NCBI GenBank assembly: GCA_947588795.1
Contig: CANPZJ010000056.1
Coordinates: 1 to 5,175 of the forward strand
Direction of reading: 5' to 3'
From: an uncultured Bacilli bacterium
GTDB taxonomy: Bacteria; Bacillota_I; Bacilli_A; RF39; UBA660
Length of the DNA stretch: 5,175 nt
In this document: positions 1-5,161 of the stretch, piece after piece
How the letters are laid out: each line of letters begins with the position of its first letter
Numbering within the stretch: the stretch's first letter is position 1
Made by a program: the position numbers and the translations under genes
The notes under the pieces: generated by a model
Seen by the model: only the letters and a program-made list of their open reading frames with translations
What the model was told of the DNA's origin: nothing
Database searches by the model: none

Positions 1-153
1 ATTAAGACTTTCAGATTTTTTAAAAGTTTTGCCAGATTTAATTCTAATATTCTTATCATTATATTTCTTTTGTAATTTTCGCTCTTTTATTCTTCTAGCA
101 CGTCGACCTAAATTTTGATTTTCTTCTATTTCTTTTTTTAATTCTTCACACAT
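1..153 (-). CDS. Partial basic protein of unknown function (N-terminal 51 residues)
   Basis: An open frame starts at an ATG (153-151) and runs 51 codons off the left edge without a stop. It is the only ATG start possible, because an in-frame TGA lies 12 codons upstream (189-187). The peptide begins MCEELKKEIEENQNLGRR and continues as a very Lys/Arg-rich stretch with RRARRIKERK at about residues 17-26 and QKKYNDKNIRIKSGK after it. The acidic first 12 residues followed by a basic helix could suit a nucleic-acid- or ribosome-binding protein, but that is only composition. An AAAGG sequence lies about 14 bases upstream of the ATG, which is rather far for a ribosome binding site, and an extended -10 is just beyond it. 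There is no signal peptide or membrane segment in the visible part. I do not recognise the family, and the missing C-terminus is needed to name it. Confidence 0.55.
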   Translation of the reverse strand, partial: MCEELKKEIEENQNLGRRARRIKERKLQKKYNDKNIRIKSGKTFKKSESLN

Positions 154-180
154 ATTATTATCAACTACCTTTATAGCAGT

Positions 181-189
181 ATTATATCA
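181..189 (-). promoter_or_regulatory. Extended -10 of a promoter for the left-edge gene
   Basis: Read on the minus strand, 189-181 is TGATATAAT: a perfect TATAAT preceded by the TG of an extended -10. The predicted start near base 174 would leave a leader of about 20 bases before the ATG at 153. I find no good -35 at 16-18 bases (the sequence there is close to ATTCTT), so the call rests on the -10 alone. In an AT-rich genome such matches arise by chance. Confidence 0.35.
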
Positions 190-252
190 AATTTTCTTTG
201 CGAAGAATTTTTTTCAAATTTTACTCTTTTTTGCTGATTACTGATGATGTAT

Positions 253-281
253 TTGACTTGGTTTAATATTTGTGTTACTAT
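253..281 (+). promoter_or_regulatory. Strong sigma-A-type promoter for the small RNA candidate
   Basis: The -35 is TTGACT (253-258), followed by exactly 17 bases and the -10 TACTAT (276-281), with an extended -10 TG at 273-274. Transcription should start at about 288-290, directly at the foot of the long inverted repeat at 291-361. This is one of the two best promoter matches in the window. It lies over 170 bases upstream of the peptidase start codon, with a terminator-like structure in between. Confidence 0.55.
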
Positions 282-287
282 TTCTAT

Positions 288-367
288 TAGAAACAGATTA
301 CTTGCAAGCTGGTAAGTTTTTAACATTTATTGTTAACGACCCCAGAGAGAGTAATCTGTTTTTATTT
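288..367 (+). ncRNA. Candidate structured small RNA or attenuator leader ending in a terminator
   Basis: An interrupted hairpin fills 291-361 and is followed by a U-rich tail (359-367). The outer stem is 11 perfect pairs, AAACAGATTAC (291-301) with GTAATCTGTTT (351-361), extended by T302-A350 and a wobble T303-G349. Inside it come an asymmetric internal loop (304-308 against 346-348), a four-pair stem CTGG/CCAG (309-312 with 342-345), a bulge, then GTT/GAC (316-318 with 338-340, one wobble), one mismatch, and TTAACA/TGTTAA (320-325 with 331-336) closing a UUUAU loop. The promoter at 253-281 would begin transcription at the foot of this structure, giving an RNA of roughly 75-80 bases. The conserved tip of SRP RNA domain IV is absent, and I see no riboswitch or T-box signature I know. 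It could be a free small RNA, a constitutive attenuator ahead of the peptidase gene, or an unusually elaborate plain terminator. It does not match a family I recognise. Confidence 0.45.
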
Positions 368-392
368 AAAATTTTTTATAAATTTAAATAAA
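361..392. repeat. A/T-only 10-bp inverted repeat
   Basis: TTTATTTAAA (361-370) and TTTAAATAAA (383-392) are perfect inverted copies around a 12-base A/T spacer. It directly abuts the end of the RNA candidate, sharing one base of its outer stem, and lies just upstream of the proximal peptidase promoter. It might be a protein-binding site, an AT-rich UP-like element, or a chance palindrome in very AT-rich DNA. Confidence 0.35.
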
Positions 393-396
393 AATA

Positions 397-425
397 TTGA
401 ACTTACTTTAAACATATGATAATTT
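397..425 (+). promoter_or_regulatory. Likely proximal promoter of the peptidase gene
   Basis: TTGAAC (397-402) and TAATTT (420-425) are 17 bases apart, with an extended -10 TG at 417-418. An alternative -10 in the same stretch is TATGAT (415-420). A start near 432 would give a leader of about 30 bases that carries the ribosome binding site AGGGTGG at 448-454, seven bases before the ATG at 462. The -10 is weak, but a promoter here would explain expression of the gene downstream of the terminator-like structure at 291-367. Confidence 0.35.
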
Positions 426-461
426 AAATGTAGAAGTAAGGAAGTATAGGGTGGTTTTGAA

Positions 462-1565
462 ATGGCAAAATACAACTGGACGGTAGACACATTACAATTA
501 AAAGTTGATGAATTAAGAAGAGCTTATGCTAAAGAAGAAAATGAAGATGTTAAAAATTTATTAGCTAGTGATATTAATAACTTAGAAACATGGATTGATG
601 CTTTCTATGATACAGAAAAATATGACATGGAAAAGTTTACTAATATATTTAAACTATTTAAATCTGACATTAATTCTTTAGCTTTTTTATGGAGTGATTA
701 TGAAGAATTTTATAGAGAAAGTAAAGATCCTAAAATAAGAGAACATATATTTCATCGTAGCAGTTTATCAAAAGATGATTTAATGACATTAACTCATGAT
801 TTTTATAAATCTTTAAATAGATATTTCTTTGGTAATTTTATGAAAAATTTTAGACAAAGAAAAGATCATGTCGTATTTTTAAATGAACCTGATGATGTTT
901 ATTGTGGTGAAGCAGTAACTATTAAATCCACTAATGAAGCTTTTTTAAGTATTGGTAGATTCTTTACATTAGAAGATTATTTTACTACTGTTCATGAATA
1001 TGCTCATGCTACTAGTTTTCAAATAAATCCTAATCATATTGATTATGATAAAAGAGCTTTTTCAGAAACTATTGCCCTTTTTATGGAACTTCTAGGAGCG
1101 GATTTCTATTTAGAACAAACTAAAGATAATGATGCTAGTGTTTATAAAATAAATACGCATTTAGAATATATTGATAATGCCGAAATAGTTAATCTAATTA
1201 TTTATCTTATCAAAAAAGAACAACAATTAGGTCATGAATACACTTCTACTAAAGAAATGAGACAACAACTTACTAAAGAATCTTTTAGTGATGAAATTTT
1301 TGATGATGCTTTTCTATTCTCTGGCATTGCTCATGAAGAATATTTGGCAAGTTATATGAATGCAATTGAACTTTATATGCTATATAAAGAAAATAAAGAT
1401 AAAGCATTAGATACTTTAAAAAGAATAATATTACTTGATGAAATGAATGAAGAAGAATATTACAGTAATATTAAAAAATTAGGAATTATTCCTAATTTTA
1501 GCTTACGCAGTTTTGAAAGAGATTTACAAGAAGAAAGTATGAAGTTAGAAAGAGTTAGACATTAA
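462..1565 (+). CDS. Short M3-like (oligoendopeptidase F-like) zinc metallopeptidase
   Basis: A predicted cytosolic zinc-dependent peptidase of 367 residues, without a signal peptide or membrane segment. The catalytic motif is VHEYAHATSF: His178 and His182 are zinc ligands and Glu179 the general base of HExxH. Twenty residues on, FSETIALFMEL (200-210) matches the spacing of the M3 segment FxExxSxxxE, making Glu202 the probable third ligand. A later segment, SGIAHEEYLASYMNAIELYMLY (287-308), resembles the Tyr-rich C-terminal substrate-binding helix of M3 enzymes, which cleave short peptides. It is much shorter than typical PepF enzymes of about 600 residues, with a reduced helical N-terminal part before the catalytic core. 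The reading frame is intact, so this looks like a compact subfamily rather than a broken gene. The ATG has a good ribosome binding site (AGGGTGG, seven-base spacing). The 3' end overlaps the ffh stop codon tail to tail. The zinc peptidase assignment is firm, the M3 family likely, and the substrate unknown. Confidence 0.8.
   Translation: MAKYNWTVDTLQLKVDELRRAYAKEENEDVKNLLASDINNLETWIDAFYDTEKYDMEKFTNIFKLFKSDINSLAFLWSDYEEFYRESKDPKIREHIFHRSSLSKDDLMTLTHDFYKSLNRYFFGNFMKNFRQRKDHVVFLNEPDDVYCGEAVTIKSTNEAFLSIGRFFTLEDYFTTVHEYAHATSFQINPNHIDYDKRAFSETIALFMELLGADFYLEQTKDNDASVYKINTHLEYIDNAEIVNLIIYLIKKEQQLGHEYTSTKEMRQQLTKESFSDEIFDDAFLFSGIAHEEYLASYMNAIELYMLYKENKDKALDTLKRIILLDEMNEEEYYSNIKKLGIIPNFSLRSFERDLQEESMKLERVRH
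1471..1499 (-). terminator. Probable terminator of the SRP operon, inside the peptidase gene
   Basis: AAAATTAGGAA (1475-1485) and TTCCTAATTTT (1489-1499) form a perfect 11-pair stem with a three-base loop. On the minus strand it is followed by a run of six T (1478-1473, partly in the stem) and then AATAT, so it is oriented to stop leftward transcripts leaving ffh, whose stop codon lies about 60 bases before it. On the plus strand the stem is followed only by TTTTAGC, a poor tail. Only two G-C pairs are present, so its strength is uncertain. It encodes residues KLGIIPNF of the peptidase. Confidence 0.5.
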
Positions 1566-2869
1566 AATGGCATTTTCATTTTACCATTACTCATACTTTT
1601 CATCATACTTTTCATCATATCAAATTGCTTAAGAAGTCTATTTACTTCTTCGACAGATCGTCCACTACCTTTAGCAATTCTTTGCTTACGAGTGGCTTTT
1701 AATACTTCAGGGTGTCTTCTTTCATAAGGAGTCATTGATAGGATTATGGCTTCTACATGCGCCATATCTTTTGGATTAATGGAAATATTATTTAATCCCA
1801 TACTTCTTGCTTGGGGAAGCATTTTAATAATATTTTCTAAAGGTCCTAATTTTTTTATTTGTTTAAATGTAGTTAAGAAATCTTCTAAATCAAAAGTCCC
1901 CTTTTGCATTTTTTTGGCTTGTTCTTTGGCATCTTCTTCAGATACTATATCTTCTACTTTTTCGGCAATAGATAAAATATCACCCATATCTAGAATACGT
2001 TCAGCCATTCTAACTGGATAAAATTCACTTAAACCATCCATTTTCTCAGAATCACCAACAAATTTGATTGGTACATTGGTAAGATGTCTTAAAGATAGTG
2101 CTACTCCACCTTTAGTGTCGCCATCCATTTTAGTAAGAATACAACCAGTTAATTTTAAAGCATCATTAAATCCTGTTATAACATTAATTGCATCTTGACC
2201 CATCATGGCATCAATCACTAAAAGTATTTCATTAAAAGTAATTTTTTCTTCTAAATCTTTTAATTCTTGCATTAATTTTTCATCTATTTGGAGTCTTCCA
2301 GCTGTATCGATTATAACAAAATCCAAATTATTATCTTTTGCATATTTAATACCATCATTAGCAATTTCTAAAACAGATTTTTTATCTTCAGTAAATACCG
2401 GAATATTTAGAGAAGCTCCAATCTCTTTTAATTGTTCAATAGCAGCTGGTCTATATATATCACAAGCAATTAAAAGAGGTTTACGGTTATGTTTTTTCCT
2501 AAGTAAATTAGCTAACTTTCCTGCTGTAGTTGTTTTACCACTACCTTGCAAACCACAAAGCATAATAACTTCAAATTTTTCTTTAGTATCAAGCGGTTCA
2601 TATTCGCCACCTAAAAGACTTACTAGTTCATCTTTAACTATTTTTATAAATACTTCATCTGGTTTTAAACTTTTACCAACATCAGCCCCTAAAGCTTTTT
2701 CTTTAACTGATGCGACAAATTCTTTCACCACATTATAGTTAACATCAGCTTCAAGTAGGGCCATTCTAATTTCCCTCATGGCATCATTAATATTGTCTTC
2801 CGTTATTTTACCCATACCACGAATATTTTTAATGGCATTAGATATTCGATCACCCATATATTCAAACAT
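1562..2869 (-). CDS. ffh: Signal recognition particle protein Ffh (SRP54 homologue)
   Basis: The protein subunit of the signal recognition particle. It binds SRP RNA, captures signal sequences emerging from ribosomes, and docks with FtsY through paired GTPase domains. All parts are present in 435 residues, close to the usual length. The N domain is about 1-95. The G domain has GLQGSGKTT (106-114, P-loop), DIYRPAA (137-143), DTAGR (188-192), TKMDGDTKGG (246-255, base-recognition TKxD plus the DTRGG-type motif) and VGDSEKMDGL (271-280). The methionine-rich M domain is about 325-435, with the finger-loop-like LGPLENIIKMLP (341-352), the RNA-binding RIAKGSGRSVEEVNRLLKQF (397-416) and a Met-rich tail ending MKMPF. 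The start aligns with Bacillus Ffh and is supported by AAGGAGA seven bases upstream, lying in the last codons of ylxM. It is the last gene of the operon, and its stop overlaps that of the convergent peptidase gene. No key residue is missing. Confidence 0.98.
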   Translation of the reverse strand: MFEYMGDRISNAIKNIRGMGKITEDNINDAMREIRMALLEADVNYNVVKEFVASVKEKALGADVGKSLKPDEVFIKIVKDELVSLLGGEYEPLDTKEKFEVIMLCGLQGSGKTTTAGKLANLLRKKHNRKPLLIACDIYRPAAIEQLKEIGASLNIPVFTEDKKSVLEIANDGIKYAKDNNLDFVIIDTAGRLQIDEKLMQELKDLEEKITFNEILLVIDAMMGQDAINVITGFNDALKLTGCILTKMDGDTKGGVALSLRHLTNVPIKFVGDSEKMDGLSEFYPVRMAERILDMGDILSIAEKVEDIVSEEDAKEQAKKMQKGTFDLEDFLTTFKQIKKLGPLENIIKMLPQARSMGLNNISINPKDMAHVEAIILSMTPYERRHPEVLKATRKQRIAKGSGRSVEEVNRLLKQFDMMKSMMKSMSNGKMKMPF

Positions 2870-2871
2870 AA

Positions 2872-3174
2872 CTATTCTCCTTTTAAAATATTTTCTATTT
2901 CTTCTTTTATTATTTTAATATCTTCTACTTCTAATAATTCTTTTAATTTAGTATTTCTTTCATTTAATTTTAATATACTTTCATAATTATCTAATTTTTG
3001 TTCCACATTTTTAATAATTATACCTATTCTACTTTTAGAGACTTTTTTTAAATCAGCAATTTCTTGCATAGTCATATTTTCGCCATAATATAAATCAAAT
3101 ATTTCCGAATTATTTTCTTTTAATAAATCTTTATAAATTAAATATAAATTATTATAGTAAAAAAACTTTTCCAT
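2872..3174 (-). CDS. ylxM: YlxM-family helix-turn-helix protein associated with SRP
   Basis: A 100-residue protein of the YlxM (UPF0122) family, whose genes characteristically sit directly before ffh. Family members are thought to assist or modulate SRP assembly or GTPase activity; the precise role here is inferred. Residues about 5-30 (YYNNLYLIYKDLL...DLYY) match the first helices of the family. Residues 34-62 (MTMQEIADLKKVSKSRIGII...) form a helix-turn-helix like sigma region 4. In Bacillus YlxM the turn reads VSRQAVYDNIKR; here it is VSKSRIGIIIKN, so the recognition helix has diverged. The tail (70-100) is highly charged and probably helical. The ATG overlaps the ftsY stop as TAATG, with AAGGA about nine bases upstream in the ftsY codons, which suggests translational coupling. 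Only two bases separate its stop from the ffh ATG. Length and position fit the family; the divergence lowers certainty about function, not about family. Confidence 0.88.
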   Translation of the reverse strand: MEKFFYYNNLYLIYKDLLKENNSEIFDLYYGENMTMQEIADLKKVSKSRIGIIIKNVEQKLDNYESILKLNERNTKLKELLEVEDIKIIKEEIENILKGE

Positions 3175-4277
3175 TAAATCATATCCTTAAATAAACCATA
3201 TATATAGTTTTCAATATCAAATGGTTTTAAATCAGTCATAGCCTCACCCAAACCAACAAACTTAACAGGTAGATTTACTTCTTCTTTAATAGCAAGTACT
3301 ATTCCCCCTTTAGCAGTTCCATCAAGTTTAGTTAAAACTATGCCTGTAATATCAGTTATTTCTTTAAAAGCCTTGGCTTGCATTATACCATTTTGACCAG
3401 TTGAGGCATCAATTACTAAAAGTGTTTCTTGGGGAGCACCACTTATATGTGTAGAAATAACTTTATTTATTTTTTCTAACTCTTTCATTAAATTAACTTT
3501 GTTTTGAAGTCTTCCGGCGGTATCTATTAAAACTATATCAACTTGTTTTTCTTTAGCTTGAACTAGGCCATCATAAATGACACTGGCTGGGTCACTACCT
3601 TCTTTACCATAAAATAAACTTTCTGTTTTATTGGCCCATATTTCAAGTTGCGAAACAGCTCCAGCTCTAAAAGTATCACCAGCTATCATCATTACTTTCT
3701 TGTCTTCATTTATATACTTATAAGCAAGTTTCGCAATAGTAGTTGTTTTACCAACACCATTTACCCCAACCATTAAAATAACAGTTGGTCCATCTTCATT
3801 CATTTTAATTTTATCTGATAAAGATTCACCTTCAACATAAATAACTAATAATTCATCAACTATTACTTCATTTAAATATTTAGTATCAGTTATATTTTCG
3901 TGCTTAACGCGTGTCTTTAATTTATCCATAAACTTCATAACTGTATTAACCCCAATATCAGCCATAATTAAAATACTTTCCAACTCTTCAAAATATTCTT
4001 CTGATACTTTAGTATACTTAATACCTAAAAAATTTAACTTAGATACAAATTCATCACGAGTCTTTTTTAATCCTTTATCATAATCTTTAATTTCTTCTGC
4101 TTCACTTGTAACTTTCTTCTTATTTTTTTTCTTACTTTTAGCTTTTTTATGAGATACTTCTACTTCTTTTGTTTCTTCTATTTTTTCAGATACTTCTTCT
4201 ACTATATCATTTTCTTCTTCTTTAACAATTTCTTCTTTTCTCTTAATAATATTTTTAAATTTACTAAATAAACCCAT
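3174..4277 (-). CDS. ftsY: Signal recognition particle receptor FtsY
   Basis: The membrane-associated SRP receptor GTPase, which receives ribosome-SRP complexes and activates GTP hydrolysis jointly with Ffh. It has 367 residues. The first 13, MGLFSKFKNIIKR, look like the amphipathic lipid-binding helix seen in many FtsY proteins. Residues about 14-60 are a low-complexity acidic then lysine-rich A region, with a Lys-rich run at 44-55 (KKAKSKKKNKKK). The N domain is about 68-150. The G domain carries GVNGVGKTTT (171-180), DTFRAGA (201-207), DTAGR (252-256), TKLDGTAKGG (316-325, the FtsY-type TAKGG that separates it from Ffh) and VGLGEAMTDLKPF (341-353). The start is supported by GGTGAT six bases upstream; the nearby ATG at 4285 is out of frame. 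It is the first gene of the ftsY-ylxM-ffh operon, with its own weak promoter and a terminator separating it from the upstream gene. Confidence 0.98.
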   Translation of the reverse strand: MGLFSKFKNIIKRKEEIVKEEENDIVEEVSEKIEETKEVEVSHKKAKSKKKNKKKVTSEAEEIKDYDKGLKKTRDEFVSKLNFLGIKYTKVSEEYFEELESILIMADIGVNTVMKFMDKLKTRVKHENITDTKYLNEVIVDELLVIYVEGESLSDKIKMNEDGPTVILMVGVNGVGKTTTIAKLAYKYINEDKKVMMIAGDTFRAGAVSQLEIWANKTESLFYGKEGSDPASVIYDGLVQAKEKQVDIVLIDTAGRLQNKVNLMKELEKINKVISTHISGAPQETLLVIDASTGQNGIMQAKAFKEITDITGIVLTKLDGTAKGGIVLAIKEEVNLPVKFVGLGEAMTDLKPFDIENYIYGLFKDMI

Positions 4278-4295
4278 TGTTGCATCACCACTTTA

Positions 4296-4324
4296 ATAAT
4301 ATCAAATTTTTCTAATTTTTAAAA
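4296..4324 (-). promoter_or_regulatory. Candidate promoter of the ftsY-ylxM-ffh operon
   Basis: On the minus strand, TATTAT (4301-4296) is preceded by the TG of an extended -10. TTTTAA (4324-4319) lies 17 bases upstream as a weak -35. Transcription would begin near 4289, leaving a leader of only about 12 bases that just contains the GGTGAT ribosome binding site. Upstream promoters cannot be excluded if the terminator at 4349-4390 is leaky. Confidence 0.35.
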
Positions 4325-4348
4325 CTATTTTGTAAAAGAATGTTAAAG

Positions 4349-4389
4349 AAAAAAAATAGTAAATTACTATAATAGCAATTAACTATTTT
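4349..4389 (-). terminator. Terminator after the membrane protein gene
   Basis: Two alternative stems share this site on the minus strand. The compact one is ATAGTA/TACTAT (4370-4365 with 4361-4356) with a three-base loop, followed by seven further T. The longer one pairs 4389-4378 with 4364-4353 (11 of 12 positions), starts inside the last codons of the gene, and ends in a shorter T run. Each stem has only one G-C pair, but the long T-tract directly after a stop codon fits intrinsic termination. It separates this gene from ftsY. Confidence 0.5.
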
Positions 4390-4991
4390 CTTAATTTCAA
4401 TACTCGTACTTTATTAGTTACTTTGGGAGCATAATAATTATTCATTGCCATTGGTAATGATAAATTATAGTCAAATTCGTTAGCAAGAGTCTTTTCATTA
4501 GATTCATTAATAGTAGAACATTCTACTTTATATTTACTTTTTTCTTTAATATTTGCGAGTTCCTTTTCTAATTCAGGTATTTCTGACTCAATTTTTTCTA
4601 TTTCAGAAGTTAATTTCTTTTTCTTTATATATCTTCCTATTCTAGTACCATACATAAATGAAAATAATCCCTTTACAGAAAGGTAGGATAAAGTCATTAA
4701 AAGAATTAATTCTTTTAATGTTAACACTGAATTAAAAGCAATTGCTAAACCAATTTCTGTTGCTATTAAAACAGTACTTATTATTTCGCCACCTATAATA
4801 TCAAACTTATTTTGATCTAATTTTTTACTATAATCTTCTAATTTTAATTTTAAGTTTTCTATTTGATTTTCTTTTAATAGTATTTCTTCAAAATTATATG
4901 TGTCATTTTTCTTTTCAATTAAACTAACATTTCCATTTTCATCTGAAACTATACCACAATTATTGTTTATTTCAACCAAATTTTGATTCAT
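4383..4991 (-). CDS. Unrecognised two-transmembrane coiled-coil protein
   Basis: I do not recognise this 202-residue protein. Its layout is clear. There is a polar N-terminal region (1-35), then a charged heptad-like helix at about 36-62 (FEEILLKENQIENLKLKLED). Two hydrophobic segments follow, at about 63-86 (with Glu69 and Glu79 inside or near it) and about 92-114, joined by a short loop. Then come a basic cluster RIGRYIKKKK (117-126), a second acidic/basic coiled-coil-like helix (127-152), and a Tyr/Asn-containing tail ending in VRVLKLRK. Positive charge flanking both membrane segments predicts a helical hairpin with both ends in the cytoplasm. There is no cleavable signal peptide. The start has GAAGGA about 10 bases upstream and a good promoter behind it. 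It is on the same strand as ftsY, but a terminator lies between them, so a shared function with SRP is not implied. The two Cys (12, 158) are not a recognisable motif. It is an intact gene, possibly structural or regulatory at the membrane. Confidence 0.85.
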   Translation of the reverse strand: MNQNLVEINNNCGIVSDENGNVSLIEKKNDTYNFEEILLKENQIENLKLKLEDYSKKLDQNKFDIIGGEIISTVLIATEIGLAIAFNSVLTLKELILLMTLSYLSVKGLFSFMYGTRIGRYIKKKKLTSEIEKIESEIPELEKELANIKEKSKYKVECSTINESNEKTLANEFDYNLSLPMAMNNYYAPKVTNKVRVLKLRK

Positions 4992-5018
4992 TTAAAATCT
5001 TTTCCTTCTTTTTTTAAA

Positions 5019-5046
5019 ATAATATATCACAACTTTTTAATGTCAA
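5019..5046 (-). promoter_or_regulatory. Sigma-A-type promoter of the membrane protein gene
   Basis: A perfect TTGACA (5046-5041) is followed by 16 bases and TATTAT (5024-5019) on the minus strand. The predicted start near 5012 gives a leader of about 20 bases with GAAGGA at 5008-5003 before the ATG at 4991. Confidence 0.6.
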
Positions 5047-5048
5047 TT

Positions 5049-5074
5049 AAAAAAGCATTAGTTCAAACTAAAGC
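5049..5074 (-). terminator. Terminator-like hairpin just upstream of the TTGACA promoter
   Basis: GC-A-TTAG (5055-5061) pairs with CTAA-A-GC (5068-5074), one mismatch interrupting the stem, and up to two more A-T pairs could form inside. On the minus strand it is followed by six T (5054-5049). It should end transcripts arriving from beyond the right edge, two bases before the -35 of the next promoter. A binding site for a regulator acting on that promoter is the alternative reading. Confidence 0.4.
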
Positions 5075-5079
5075 ATATT

Positions 5080-5105
5080 AAAAAGACTCACATTTTTAGG
5101 TGAAT
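5080..5105 (-). terminator. Weak second terminator-like hairpin
   Basis: On the minus strand ATTCAC (5105-5100) pairs with GTGAGT (5091-5086), six pairs including one G-U, around an eight-base loop. It is followed by C and five T (5084-5080). It is weaker than the hairpin at 5049-5074 and may be a backup terminator in tandem with it. Confidence 0.3.
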
Positions 5106-5161
5106 TGGAAAAGTAAAAGCAACTAGCAAAGTAAGTAAATAAAATGGACAAGTAAAAGCAA
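5106..5161. repeat. Degenerate short direct repeats at the right edge
   Basis: TGGAAAAGTAAAAGCAA (5106-5122) recurs as TGGACAAGTAAAAGCAA (5145-5161), 16 of 17 bases identical and 39 bases apart. Between them GCAAAGTAAGTAAAT (5126-5140) looks like a more diverged copy of the same AAGTAA core, giving core spacings of 18 and 21 bases. Another TGG at 5170-5172 may begin a further copy beyond the window. No continuous plus-strand reading frame crosses it. The minus strand is open for 35 codons, but its translation is an Phe/Tyr/Ser-rich hydrophobic string that I take to be an accident of the repeat. Confidence 0.5.

Noticed and set aside
291..361. SRP RNA (ffs) near the SRP protein genes
   Set aside because: The hairpin lacks the conserved GGAA-type tetraloop and the asymmetric loops of domain IV; its tip is a UUUAU loop.
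448..454. AGGGTGG resembling the start of a T-box antiterminator
   Set aside because: The rest of the T-box bulge motif is missing, there is no following terminator and the gene is not amino-acid related. It sits at the right distance to be a ribosome binding site.
1563..1588. Hairpin TAAAATG/CATTTTA after the peptidase stop as a plus-strand terminator
   Set aside because: The stem is seven mostly A-T pairs, competes with another weak pairing, and has no T-tract after it.
1746..2021. Plus-strand open frame of 91 codons
   Set aside because: It lies antisense within ffh, whose minus-strand frame has full family conservation. The product is low-complexity Ser/Ile-rich and has no supporting start signal.
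2205..2738. Plus-strand open frame of 177 codons
   Set aside because: It is antisense to the N and G domains of ffh. Its length follows from the codon bias of the opposite strand, and no domain is recognisable.
462..4991. Use of the Mollicute code with TGA as tryptophan
   Set aside because: Tryptophans checked in the peptidase gene and ftsY are TGG and no frame needs TGA read-through. No gene here ends in TGA, so the point rests on the TGG usage alone.
5106..5161. CRISPR array
   Set aside because: The repeats are short, spaced irregularly, and the spacer holds a degenerate copy of the same core rather than unique sequence.
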